From the NCBI GenBank assembly GCA_002423105.1, contig DIUT01000003.1:1-56686 (forward strand): a stretch of DNA of 56,686 nt. The letters run 5' to 3'. This stretch comes from Geobacter sp. UBA6151. GTDB lineage: Bacteria > Desulfobacterota > Desulfuromonadia > Geobacterales > Pseudopelobacteraceae. The notes below the pieces were generated by a model. It was not told the DNA's origin. It was given only the letters and a program-made list of their open reading frames with translations, and ran no database searches. The number at the start of each line of letters is the position of its first letter. Position 1 is the stretch's first letter. The position numbers and the translations under genes are program-made. This document shows positions 15,751 to 23,467 of the stretch, one piece after another.

Positions 15751-16488
15751 TCAAAAAGTGTGTTGTGCGAGACACAGCAAGCAGATTATTTCGGCGGTTT
15801 CACCGCTGAAGCCAACGATGTCGCCGGTGATGCCGCCCAGTCGCCGGGTAAAGTAGAAGCGTACGGCCATGGCCCACAAGCCAACCAGCAGCAGGGCAGC
15901 TATTCCCCGGATGCCAACCGTCAGCCAGCAGAGCGGCAGTACGGTCAGGCCCGCCAGCAACAGTTGGTTGCGGCCGATGCCGGACAGGAACGCAGCTCCC
16001 AGTCCGTCGTTGCGGGCGCTGCGTGCTCCCGCCATGACCTGTACCATGGCGAAACGGGCCAGGGCCGGAAACAGCAACAGCGCCTGCCACTTGACGGTTG
16101 CGGGAACTGCCAGCAGTGCGGCGTATTTGAGTCCCATGTCGGCCACCAGTCCCACCACTCCCACGGCGCCAACCCGCGAATCCTTCATCACCGCCAGAAA
16201 ACGCTCCTTGCCACCCCTCGCCGCAATACCGTCGCAGACATCGGCCAGGCCATCCAGATGCAGTGCTCCGGTAAGCAGGGCCAGCAGGGCGATCAGCAGG
16301 GTATCGGTCAAATGGCGGGGAAAAAGGGACGATAGTCCGTAATCCACCAGCAGCAGCAAGCCGCCGAGGGTCAGCCCCGCCAGCGGAAACCAGGCGGTGG
16401 AGCGGCCTAGATCATCCTTCTCAAAACAGGTATTCGTCCGTACCGGCAGGATGGTCAGAAACTGGAGTGCGGTCAGATAGTGGCGCAT
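15751..16488 (-). CDS. cobS: Adenosylcobinamide-GDP ribazoletransferase (cobalamin synthase)
   Basis: 245 residues, very hydrophobic, with about six membrane segments. The opening ALQFLTILPV, the GALHLDGLADVCDGI Asp-rich motif and KDSRVGAVGV are classic CobS. It joins adenosylcobinamide-GDP and alpha-ribazole in the last steps of B12 assembly at the inner membrane. No other cobalamin gene is next to it (cobU/cobT/cobC are absent). No cobalamin riboswitch was recognised upstream in the 173-bp divergent gap. Confidence 0.95.
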   Translation of the reverse strand: MRHYLTALQFLTILPVRTNTCFEKDDLGRSTAWFPLAGLTLGGLLLLVDYGLSSLFPRHLTDTLLIALLALLTGALHLDGLADVCDGIAARGGKERFLAVMKDSRVGAVGVVGLVADMGLKYAALLAVPATVKWQALLLFPALARFAMVQVMAGARSARNDGLGAAFLSGIGRNQLLLAGLTVLPLCWLTVGIRGIAALLLVGLWAMAVRFYFTRRLGGITGDIVGFSGETAEIICLLCLAQHTF

Positions 16489-16661
16489 GGTCGGGCAGTG
16501 TGCGTCAATGCGGGTCCCGCGTCAAGTTTTTCACAACTGAGTCCCGCCGGACACCAATCTGACATGTTTGGTGCGTACAGTTTTTCTTCTGCTGAATATC
16601 TGACGACCAGACAGCCGCACCATCCCGTTCCTGCTGCGGTATGCCAAGGAACAGAGAGATT

Positions 16662-17861
16662 ATGAGCTATCAGGAAATTCCTCGATTGAAGACTATTGCC
16701 TATGCCTTGGACGCAATCCCCGGCAGTTTGACCGTCAGTCACGTCATTGAGCGCTTCCAGCGGGAGTCCTCATTATTGGCATTGCCCGTGGAAAGCGACG
16801 GCCGTTTTGTCGGCCTGACCAGCCGCAGGAACTTGTTCTTTCAGCATCTGGCCAAACCGTTTGCCCGGGACCTTTACAACCGTAAACCGATCAGAATGCT
16901 GCTGGATAACGATCCGTTGGTCATGCCTGCTGACTGGGATGTGCATAAAGGGCTGGAAGAACTGTTGCGCCGCGATCACTCCCTTCAAAACGACTGCTTC
17001 GGCATCATGGAGGATGGCCGTTGCACCGGCGTTGTCACCGTCGCCGACCTGATGGTGACCATCTCACGCATCCAGGCCGGTCTGCTGGAGACCCTGGAAA
17101 ATCTGAGCAGTCGGATTCGCAACGAGGTTGAGATGGCGCGAAGGATCCAGGCCGACCTGTTGCCGACCACTCCGCTGCAGCATGCCGGTGTTGCCGTATC
17201 CGCCGGGCTGATCAACTCCACGGAGATCAGCGGTGATTTCTACGATCTGTTTCTGCCGGGAGACATGCAGCTCGGGCTGCTGGTGGCCGATGTCACCGGT
17301 CATGGCGTCCAGGCCGGTCTGGTAACCACGGCAGCCAAGGCAGGCTTGCAGACGTTACTAGACAGCGGCGCCAAAAGACCGGCAGAACTGTTGCACGGTA
17401 TGAACCGTGCCATTCTGGCCACCGCCCGCCAGCAGTTGATGATGACCGCCTTGATCGGTCTGATCGAAAGCGATGCCGACTGTCTGACTCTGGCATCCGC
17501 CGGGCATCCCTACCCTTGGCGGTATGAGGCGGCAACCGGCCGATGGCACGAACTACCGCTTGATCCCGGTTTTCCCCTGGGGTTCGATGACGAGGCTACC
17601 TATGCAGAATACACTCTGTCGTTTCTGCCTGGCGACCGGCTGCTTTTGTTCAGTGACGGCATCATTGAGGCGGAAAACGGTATGGCCGAGGCATTCGGCA
17701 CCCGGCGTTTTCAAGAGGTCTTGCACGAAGCGCGCAGTCTGGAACCAGATGCGCTCAAGAGCAAGTTGTTTGCCGCAGCGCAGGAATTCTGCGGACAACC
17801 ACTTTTCAACGACGATGTCACGCTTTTGATTGCAGAACGCGAAGGAGCGTCAACATGTTGA
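16662..17861 (+). CDS. CBS-domain PP2C-type (SpoIIE/RsbU-like) phosphatase
   Basis: About 399 residues from the ATG at 16662. Residues ~1-130 hold a CBS pair (LPVESDGRFVGLTSRR and CFGIMEDGRCTGVVTVADL). A helical linker ending ARRIQADLLP leads into a SpoIIE/PP2C domain with the metal-binding set ISGDFYDLF, VADVTGHGVQAG, LASAGHPYPW, LLLFSDGIIEAEN and NDDVTLLIAE. By family knowledge it dephosphorylates a STAS anti-anti-sigma protein; the CBS domains suggest nucleotide control in place of a receiver or PAS domain. It overlaps the next gene, an HATPase, by 7 bp. Together with the STAS gene this makes a complete partner-switching module. Confidence 0.9.
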   Translation: MSYQEIPRLKTIAYALDAIPGSLTVSHVIERFQRESSLLALPVESDGRFVGLTSRRNLFFQHLAKPFARDLYNRKPIRMLLDNDPLVMPADWDVHKGLEELLRRDHSLQNDCFGIMEDGRCTGVVTVADLMVTISRIQAGLLETLENLSSRIRNEVEMARRIQADLLPTTPLQHAGVAVSAGLINSTEISGDFYDLFLPGDMQLGLLVADVTGHGVQAGLVTTAAKAGLQTLLDSGAKRPAELLHGMNRAILATARQQLMMTALIGLIESDADCLTLASAGHPYPWRYEAATGRWHELPLDPGFPLGFDDEATYAEYTLSFLPGDRLLLFSDGIIEAENGMAEAFGTRRFQEVLHEARSLEPDALKSKLFAAAQEFCGQPLFNDDVTLLIAEREGASTC

Positions 17862-18430
17862 CTCATGAAAAACATGGTCCTGCCACTATGGTGTTTGCAG
17901 GCACAAGCGACAATGCCTCACCCGGGCTGGACGGCCTTTTTCCTGATAGTTTGGACACAGTGGAGCGTCTGGTAACCTGCTCGGCCGATAAATCGGCGCT
18001 GATCGAAGAACTGACGGTACAGATCGGCATGCACGATGAAGCACACGCGCTGCTTGGTCAGAAGGCAGCACTTATGCTGGACGAGATGCTGGAAAACGCT
18101 CTCTATGCCGCACCGCGCTCAGGCGACGGCAGCCCGTTGTTTCCCGAACGCAAGCCGCGTATCCTTCAGGAGGGCGAATCAATTTTGCTGCGTTACCGCT
18201 TTGACGGTACGCAGCTTGTTCTTGAAGTACGGGATTCTTGGGGTACCCTGACCCAGAGCCGGGTTTTCTCCTATCTGGCTGTCAATACCAGTGAAGAAGA
18301 GCCGGACCCCGAACGGGCCGGCCGCGGTCTGTTTTTCATGTGGCGGCTGTTCGATCAGTTTTACGTCAGGATCTATCCCGGCCGTGAAACAGTGGTGGGA
18401 GGCAGTCTGCTCCTAACGTCGGACAGGTAA
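17855..18430 (+). CDS. Anti-sigma-factor-type HATPase (serine kinase-like)
   Basis: 191 residues. It has a HATPase_c_2/GHKL fold: N-box LDEMLENALYAAP, G1 box LEVRDSWG, and AGRGLFFMWRLFD as the lid and G2 region. This resembles SpoIIAB/RsbW-type switch kinases. It is preceded by GAAGGAG and overlaps the PP2C stop, so the two are co-translated. It would bind or phosphorylate the downstream STAS protein. No sigma factor gene is adjacent, so the output may be a non-sigma target. Confidence 0.82.
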   Translation: MLTHEKHGPATMVFAGTSDNASPGLDGLFPDSLDTVERLVTCSADKSALIEELTVQIGMHDEAHALLGQKAALMLDEMLENALYAAPRSGDGSPLFPERKPRILQEGESILLRYRFDGTQLVLEVRDSWGTLTQSRVFSYLAVNTSEEEPDPERAGRGLFFMWRLFDQFYVRIYPGRETVVGGSLLLTSDR

Positions 18431-18465
18431 CAAGAAGCATAAACTCAAGCAACGAGGTAAATTCC

Positions 18466-18777
18466 ATGGCTGCAGAATGTACGGTAACGTTTGTCAGAGA
18501 GGCGCAGCACGAGGCCGCTCTACTCTCCGGGATAATTGATATACAGGCCGAGTCAAGTTTTGAAGCGGTCATGAACCGTGTCTCAGGTTCCACTGTCGTG
18601 TTTGATTTCAGCAACGTCAGCCGGATCAACTCAATGGGGATCGCTCTGATCCTGCGTTGTTTCAAGCGCCTGAGCAGCGAACGGAAGTGTGTCGTGCAGG
18701 TGCGGGGATTAAGTCAGATAAATTCCATGCTATTCAAGATGAGCGGTATCTTTATGCTGGCGCAGGAAGTCCGTTAG
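18466..18777 (+). CDS. STAS-domain anti-sigma factor antagonist
   Basis: 103 residues forming one STAS domain. The conserved strand and helix FDFSNVSRINSMGIALILRC place Ser of INSMG at the usual phospho-acceptor position (DSSG in SpoIIAA). GAGG lies upstream of the ATG. It is the third gene of the partner switch: phosphorylated by the HATPase and dephosphorylated by the PP2C, by family analogy. Confidence 0.87.
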   Translation: MAAECTVTFVREAQHEAALLSGIIDIQAESSFEAVMNRVSGSTVVFDFSNVSRINSMGIALILRCFKRLSSERKCVVQVRGLSQINSMLFKMSGIFMLAQEVR

Positions 18778-18789
18778 CGAGTCCGTTTC

Positions 18790-18939
18790 ATGACACTTTA
18801 CCAAAACATTCTGACGGCGATCTTTCCGTATCGCCTGCTTGATATACCCATCGCCCGGTTCAGGCTGCTGGCCAAGCAGTACGAGGCCCAAAACCGCGCC
18901 TATTACGGCGAATACCTCTCAGGCATTCTCTTTGACTGA
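18790..18939 (+). CDS. Possible 49-residue protein after the partner-switch genes
   Basis: An ATG at 18790 opens a 50-codon frame ending in TGA at 18937-18939, 12 bp after the STAS stop. The product begins MTLYQNILTAIF and ends YYGEYLSGILFD. It is Tyr/Leu-rich with an amphipathic centre (ARFRLLAKQYEAQNRA). No strong ribosome site is seen and I do not recognise a family. It could be a real small protein or the remnant of a longer gene. Confidence 0.35.
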   Translation: MTLYQNILTAIFPYRLLDIPIARFRLLAKQYEAQNRAYYGEYLSGILFD

Positions 18940-19288
18940 GCCTCCTGAGGATGTTCCTTCCTTAAAATGTACCACCACATTCCAAAGCCATCCTTGAAAT
19001 CACTGACGGGCCACTATCACAAGCTATTTCTTATTGCTCGCTATTGAAAGGGAGAACACCCGGTTTTCAGATCGTTTTGATGGGTGCTTCCGTCAAGAGA
19101 TCTGTGGAATATGCCGCTATCATGTGGAATATTCTTCAGGTGTGCCCGAAACAGCTTTGGGACGGTTCAGCAGAATTCGCGCCATTGCTGGGCTTGGTAA
19201 TGCCACAGGCTATTTGGCACAGCTCTTGTAAGCCGGTCCTGCGCGTCGTCGCTGCGGCGTACCATTTAAGAAGTAGAGGAAGGCGATT
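18940..19288. other. Gene-poor gap carrying regulatory signals for the HMA/DUF2318/ABC operon
   Basis: About 350 bp with no convincing gene. Contents: a direct repeat TGTGGAATAT at 19103-19112 and 19123-19132 (20-bp period) and a sigma-54-like promoter at 19214-19230. Short open frames that cross the gap have no ribosome site or recognisable product. Confidence 0.6.
19214..19230 (+). promoter_or_regulatory. Candidate sigma-54 promoter for the HMA/DUF2318/ABC operon
   Basis: TTGGCAC-N5-TTGTA with GG at 19216-19217 and GT at 19228-19229, exactly 10 bases apart. The only departure from the GG-N10-GC core is T for C at -12. It lies about 58 bp before the ATG of the HMA gene, and an NtrC-type activator is encoded 4 kb downstream. 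Confidence 0.55.
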
Positions 19289-19711
19289 ATGAACAGAAAC
19301 AAGATGATTACCGGAATGATAGCCTGTACCGTGGTTGTGCTTTTGGTCTACATGTCCTTCCATGTCAAGAGCGCCACTGCCGCAACCGCGGTTGCCGTGC
19401 TGAAAACCAGCGGCATGACCTGCGGCAGTTGCTCGGAAAAGATCACCGGAGCATTGAAGACGGTCAAAGGGGTCACCCACACCGAAGTTGACCTGGGCGG
19501 CGGCTACGTGATTGTCGGCTTTGACGCTGCTGCCACCACGCCGGAAAGCCTGGCGGCCCAGGTAAGCAAAAGCGGCTACGGCAGCACGGTGCAAAAGGTG
19601 CTGACCCCGGCACAGTTCAAGGAGATCACCGGCAGAGACCTGGGGCGTCTGGCCCAGGTCGGCGGCGGATGCGGCTGTTGCGCCAATGGTGGACCGACAA
19701 AGCCTCAATAA
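19289..19711 (+). CDS. Membrane-anchored heavy-metal-associated (HMA) domain protein
   Basis: 140 residues. An N-terminal hydrophobic segment (ITGMIACTVVVLLVYMSF) is a signal anchor or signal peptide. Then comes an HMA fold with GMTCGSCSEKI (the CxxC Cu-binding motif) and VDLGGGYVIVGFD. The tail GGGCGCC adds a second Cys cluster, as in some mercury- and copper-trafficking proteins. It is probably a periplasm-facing metallochaperone or sensor. First gene of an operon with DUF2318, permease and ATPase genes. Confidence 0.85.
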   Translation: MNRNKMITGMIACTVVVLLVYMSFHVKSATAATAVAVLKTSGMTCGSCSEKITGALKTVKGVTHTEVDLGGGYVIVGFDAAATTPESLAAQVSKSGYGSTVQKVLTPAQFKEITGRDLGRLAQVGGGCGCCANGGPTKPQ

Positions 19712-19729
19712 AAGACAGGAGTAAACACC

Positions 19730-20182
19730 ATGAGCAGATCAGTAAGAGCAGCAGTTGCAACATTCATAATGGTTGCGGTCACGGTTGCCGTCGCTTCGGC
19801 TTTTTCCTTTGGCAAGTTTGAGAAGGTGAAAGTGGAAAATGGAACGGTTTCCATAGCGGTGTCCAAAGTTTCCGACGGCAAGGCCCGCTATTTCAAGTTC
19901 ACGGATGGCGGCAAGGAGATCAGCTTCTTTATCGTAAAAGCGCCGGATGGCACATTCCGTACCGCTTTTGACGCTTGTGACGCCTGTTACCGCGAAAAGA
20001 AGGGCTACGAGCAGCAGGGAGACAAGATGGTGTGCAAGAACTGCAACATGCGTTTTGCCACCAACCGGATCGGTCCCCACGCCGTGGGCGGTTGCAATCC
20101 GTCCCACCTGCCCAGCACCACCAGCGGCAACAGCATTGTTATCAAGGCTGATGATCTGAAGCAGGGGGCACGGTACTTCTGA
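19730..20182 (+). CDS. DUF2318 metal-binding periplasmic protein
   Basis: 150 residues. An N-terminal signal or anchor (AAVATFIMVAVTVAVASAF) precedes a DUF2318 domain with CDACYREKKGYEQQG and CKNCNMRFATNRIG, two CxxC pairs plus a later GGCNP. DUF2318 proteins occur in FtrD/Cj1660-type iron or copper uptake systems, where they are thought to bind a metal or Fe-S centre. The stop overlaps the permease start (TGATG), so the two are coupled. Confidence 0.85.
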   Translation: MSRSVRAAVATFIMVAVTVAVASAFSFGKFEKVKVENGTVSIAVSKVSDGKARYFKFTDGGKEISFFIVKAPDGTFRTAFDACDACYREKKGYEQQGDKMVCKNCNMRFATNRIGPHAVGGCNPSHLPSTTSGNSIVIKADDLKQGARYF

Positions 20183-21342
20183 TGAAGCTGCACAATATCT
20201 CCATAAACAACCTGAAACGGCGCAAGGCCAAGATGGCCTTTCTGACCATCGGTCTGATGGTGGGGATTGCCACCATCGTGACCCTGATCACCCTGACCCG
20301 CTCCATGTCCGGCGATATTGAGCGTAAGATGGATGAGTTCGGCGCCAATATCCTGATCACCCCGCGCAGCAACGGGCTGGCCATGAATTACGGCGGCATC
20401 AGTCTGGGCGGGGTTACCTTTGACCAGTCAGAGATTCATGAGGAGCAACTGGCGGCCATAAGAACCATAAAAAACAAGGAAAACCTGTCGTCAGTTGCTC
20501 CTAAAGTATTGGGTGGAGTCAGCATCAACAACCATGATGTGTTGCTGGTGGGGGTTGATTTTGAAAATGAGCTGAAGATGAAACAGTGGTGGCAGATATT
20601 CGGTGCAGAGCCGAAGAACGTCAACGAACTGCTTGTCGGTAGCGAGGTTTCAAAGATTCTACAGGTACATCCAGGCGAGACACTGACCATTAAAGGCGAG
20701 ACCTTTACGGTCAGCGGCGTGTTGGATCAGACCGGTTCCCAGGACGATTCCCTGGTCTTTGCATCGTTGCGCAAGGCGCAGAAGCTGCTGGGTAAGGAAG
20801 GTAAAATTACTCTGGTTGAGGTGGCGGCGCTCTGCTCCGGCTGCCCCATTGCCGATATGGTGACCCAGATTGCCGAGAAACTGCCCGATGCCAAAGTGAC
20901 CGCCATTCAACAGGTGGTGGCGAGTCGGCTCAAAGCCCTGGATCAATTCAAGCGCTTTTCCTATGCCATGTCCGCCGTGGTGCTGTTCATCGGTTCGCTG
21001 ATCGTTTTTGTCACCATGATGGGCAGCGTCAACGAACGGACGGTGGAGATCGGTGTATTCCGGGCCATCGGCTTCAGGAAAGCCCACATTATGCGGATCA
21101 TTCTGCTTGAAGCGGCTCTGGTCAGTCTGCTGGCCGGGCTTTTGGGTTTCGCTGCCGGCATGGGTAGCGCCGGGTTGGCCCTGCCGTACATGGCGGAAAA
21201 CGCCAAGGCGCTGCTGGTCTGGGACTGGCGGGTTGGTGTGGGATCCGTCTCTCTGGCCCTGTTGTTAGGGCTGCTGGCCAGCCTCTATCCCGCGTTGCAT
21301 GCGTCAAGAATGGACCCGACCGAGGCATTAAGGGCACTGTAG
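20182..21342 (+). CDS. FtsX/MacB-type ABC transporter permease
   Basis: 386 residues with the MacB/LolC topology: one N-terminal membrane segment (AFLTIGLMVGIATIVTLITL), a periplasmic domain of ~200 residues, and three C-terminal segments (AVVLFIGSLIVFVTMM, ALVSLLAGLLGFAAGM, SLALLLGLLASLYPAL). The ending ASRMDPTEALRAL is the usual coupling-helix tail. The periplasmic part contains CSGCPIADM, a possible metal or thiol site. Such permeases move energy to periplasmic partners rather than form channels. The TAG stop is supplied by the inserted repeat that begins at 21339. Confidence 0.9.
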   Translation: MKLHNISINNLKRRKAKMAFLTIGLMVGIATIVTLITLTRSMSGDIERKMDEFGANILITPRSNGLAMNYGGISLGGVTFDQSEIHEEQLAAIRTIKNKENLSSVAPKVLGGVSINNHDVLLVGVDFENELKMKQWWQIFGAEPKNVNELLVGSEVSKILQVHPGETLTIKGETFTVSGVLDQTGSQDDSLVFASLRKAQKLLGKEGKITLVEVAALCSGCPIADMVTQIAEKLPDAKVTAIQQVVASRLKALDQFKRFSYAMSAVVLFIGSLIVFVTMMGSVNERTVEIGVFRAIGFRKAHIMRIILLEAALVSLLAGLLGFAAGMGSAGLALPYMAENAKALLVWDWRVGVGSVSLALLLGLLASLYPALHASRMDPTEALRAL

Positions 21343-21440
21343 GGGCAACCCCATGTGGTTGCCCGATTACTGACAGGGCAGCATTTATGGGCGGCCACGC
21401 TGGGCGGCCATACTGGGCGGCCACATGGGGCCGCCCCTAC
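21339..21440. repeat. 102-bp MITE-like palindromic repeat between permease and ATPase
   Basis: Ends with inverted copies of GTAGGGGC-nn-CCCCATGTGG (left end from 21339, right end to 21440). The centre holds three partial GGGCGGCCA units. The left end contributes the permease stop codon (TAG at 21340-21342). The same terminal sequence recurs between cusB and cusA (from 30542). Confidence 0.85.
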
Positions 21441-21453
21441 AAAAAGGGAAATT

Positions 21454-22119
21454 ATGTCACTCATAAACATAACAGGTCTGAAAAAACAGTACACCAGCGG
21501 TGATGATGTGGTTGAGGCGTTGCGCGGTGTGGATATATCCATTGAAGATGGTGAATTCATCACCATCATGGGCCAGTCAGGGTCCGGCAAGAGTACGCTG
21601 TTGTCAGTGCTGGGGGGGATGAACCATCCCACCTCCGGTGAGGTGGAGATGGCCGGTGTGCGGCTGTACGAGCTGCCGGGCGAGAAACTGGCTGATTTCC
21701 GGGCGCAGCATCTGGGCTTCGTTTTCCAGTCATTTCATCTGATCCCCTATCTGACTGCTGCTGAAAATGTCATGCTGCCCCTGGCCATTGTTGCCATGAG
21801 CACGGCTGACAAAAAGGCGGCGGCTCGTTCAGCCCTTGAACGGGTCGGGCTGGGTAATAAGCTGGACCGGTTGCCCAATCAGTTGTCCGGCGGTGAGCAG
21901 GAACGGGTGGCCATTGCCCGTGCCATTGTTAATAACCCGCACATTCTGCTGGCGGACGAGCCCACCGGCAACCTTGATTCCGCCACCAGTGACAGTGTGA
22001 TGGCTCTGTTTCGGGAATTGAACGACGGTGGTCAGACCATCGTCATGGTGACCCACAACCCGGACAACGGCAAGTATGCTGATCGCACGATTCACCTGAA
22101 GGACGGCATGGTTATTTGA
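21454..22119 (+). CDS. LolD/MacB-type ABC transporter ATP-binding protein
   Basis: About 221 residues from the ATG at 21454, preceded by AAGGGA; the in-frame extension upstream is translated repeat. It has Walker A GQSGSGKS, Q-loop FVFQSFHLIPYL, signature LSGGEQERVAIARAI, Walker B ILLADEPTGNLDS and H-loop VMVTHN. It pairs with the upstream FtsX-type permease. The DUF2318-permease-ATPase order resembles the Cj1660-Cj1663 part of the Campylobacter p19 iron-uptake locus, so a role in periplasmic metal handling is likely. Confidence 0.92.
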   Translation: MSLINITGLKKQYTSGDDVVEALRGVDISIEDGEFITIMGQSGSGKSTLLSVLGGMNHPTSGEVEMAGVRLYELPGEKLADFRAQHLGFVFQSFHLIPYLTAAENVMLPLAIVAMSTADKKAAARSALERVGLGNKLDRLPNQLSGGEQERVAIARAIVNNPHILLADEPTGNLDSATSDSVMALFRELNDGGQTIVMVTHNPDNGKYADRTIHLKDGMVI

Positions 22120-22159
22120 AATTGGAATCATGGTGAAATCTAAGCTATAAAGTAAGTTC

Positions 22160-23290
22160 ATGAAACGATCATCTCTCCGCATCCTGCTGCTTGGGCTGGC
22201 CATCACCGGCATCAGCCTTGTGCACTATATCACGCCTTTGCATCTCCATTACCTGCACGACGTTTTCCAGCGTCTCTACTATCTGCCGATTATCCTTGCC
22301 GCCCTCTGGTTCGGGCTGCGGGGGGGCTTAGCCTGCTCCCTCGTCGTCAGCATTGTCTATGCGCCTCATATCCTTTTTCAGTGGGGCGGCACGCTGACCG
22401 TGGAGATGGAAAAATATCTGGAAATCCTGCTCTACAACGTGGTGGGGGCGGTCACCGGCCTGTTGGCCCAGCGGGAGCAGGAGCGCAGTCTGGAACTGCA
22501 AAAAACCGCCGAGGGGCTGGAACAGTCCTGTAAAAAGCTGGAAGAACAGTCAGAACGGATCATCGCCATTGAAGAGCAGTTGCGCCGGGCCGAGCGGCTT
22601 TCCACCCTGGGAGAGATGGCGGCGGTGCTGGCCCATGAGGTGCGCAATCCTCTGGCCTCCCTGCGAGGCAGCGCCGAAATCCTGCGGGACGACTACCGTC
22701 CCGGTGATGCCAAGTACGAATTCCTTGAGATGCAGATTCGTGAAACAGAGCGGTTGAACCGGGTGGTGGAAGAGTTCCTGCGCATGGCCCGTTCAAGGCC
22801 GACGGAGCTGAAGCCGTGTAGCCTGCGGGAAGAGCTGGAGACGATTATCACCCTCACTGCCGGTGAGGCACGCAAACACCAGATCACCCTGACGCTGATT
22901 CCTGATGCTGCTGACAGCACGGTCATGGCTGATAGCGACAAGCTGCGCCAGGCTTTCCTGAATATCGTCATCAATGCCCTGCAAGCCACACCGGCTGGAG
23001 GTAGCGTCACCATAACTATCAGCTCCCCAAACAGTTCCCTCCCCCCTGGTGGGGGAGGGTCAGGGTGGGGGGGAGATTGTTACGAAGTCCGTTTCAGCGA
23101 TACCGGCCCTGGCATTGCAGCGGATGCCCTGGAGCGGATCTTCGAACCGTTCTTCACCACCAAGCCGGACGGTACCGGCCTGGGGCTGGCGGTGACCCGT
23201 AAGATCGTGGAGGCCCATGGTGGCATGCTGACGGTGGAGAGTGAGCTAGGCAACGGAACGACGGTGGTGGTGAAGCTGCCGGGGGGCTGA
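22160..23290 (+). CDS. Membrane sensor histidine kinase (NtrB/ZraS-like)
   Basis: 376 residues. Three to four N-terminal membrane segments (~8-95) with almost no periplasmic loop suggest sensing in or at the membrane. A coiled coil (~100-145) leads to the H-box LAHEVRNPLASLRG, N-box FLNIVINALQATP, G1 FSDTGPGIAADAL, F-box FEPFFTT and G2 GTGLGLAVTRKIVEAHGG. A Pro/Gly-rich insert of ~13 residues (SLPPGGGGSGWGG) lies between N and G1 boxes; it is translated from a dispersed palindromic repeat. It pairs with the NtrC-type regulator 178 bp downstream. The ribosome site is weak (AGTAAG). Confidence 0.92.
   Translation: MKRSSLRILLLGLAITGISLVHYITPLHLHYLHDVFQRLYYLPIILAALWFGLRGGLACSLVVSIVYAPHILFQWGGTLTVEMEKYLEILLYNVVGAVTGLLAQREQERSLELQKTAEGLEQSCKKLEEQSERIIAIEEQLRRAERLSTLGEMAAVLAHEVRNPLASLRGSAEILRDDYRPGDAKYEFLEMQIRETERLNRVVEEFLRMARSRPTELKPCSLREELETIITLTAGEARKHQITLTLIPDAADSTVMADSDKLRQAFLNIVINALQATPAGGSVTITISSPNSSLPPGGGGSGWGGDCYEVRFSDTGPGIAADALERIFEPFFTTKPDGTGLGLAVTRKIVEAHGGMLTVESELGNGTTVVVKLPGG
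23037..23075. repeat. Palindromic GC-rich repeat inserted in frame in the histidine kinase
   Basis: CCCTCCCCC (23037-23045) and GGGGGAGGG (23051-23059) form a perfect 9-bp inverted repeat, followed by TCAGGGTGGGGGG. It resembles intergenic elements found in many bacterial genomes. Here it lies within codons and adds Ser-Leu-Pro-Pro-Gly-rich residues without breaking the frame. Confidence 0.8.
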
Positions 23291-23307
23291 TTCGCGTGAG
23301 AAGATGG

Positions 23308-23448
23308 CTAACTCTGCACTCCGGACAAATGATTTTCAACATTCATCTGCCCGTGCAGAACACGAACAATTTCAGTTGAATCAGAGATAATCTGACGGTA
23401 GAAAATAACATGGCTGCCAACTAACGCTAGCACTGATCTGTTAGCCAT
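23308..23448 (-). pseudogene. Remnant of a ParE/RelE-family toxin gene
   Basis: On the minus strand, stop at 23308, the frame reads GSHVIFYRQIISDSTEIVRV followed by LHGQMNVENHL. This is the characteristic C-terminal half of ParE-type toxins (HVIFYR...IEIVRVLHG). Nothing matching the N-terminal half lies upstream, because the frame runs into the start of the response-regulator gene, and no antitoxin is present. It is therefore a truncated relic in the 177-bp kinase/regulator gap. Confidence 0.75.
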
Positions 23449-23467
23449 GATGTAGTACAGGACTCCC

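Noticed and set aside
15751..16661. Cobalamin riboswitch upstream of cobS
   Set aside because: No B12-box-like sequence was found in the divergent gap.
19044..19292. Open frame of 82 codons before the HMA gene
   Set aside because: No ribosome site, no recognisable product, and it covers the sigma-54-like promoter and repeat motifs.
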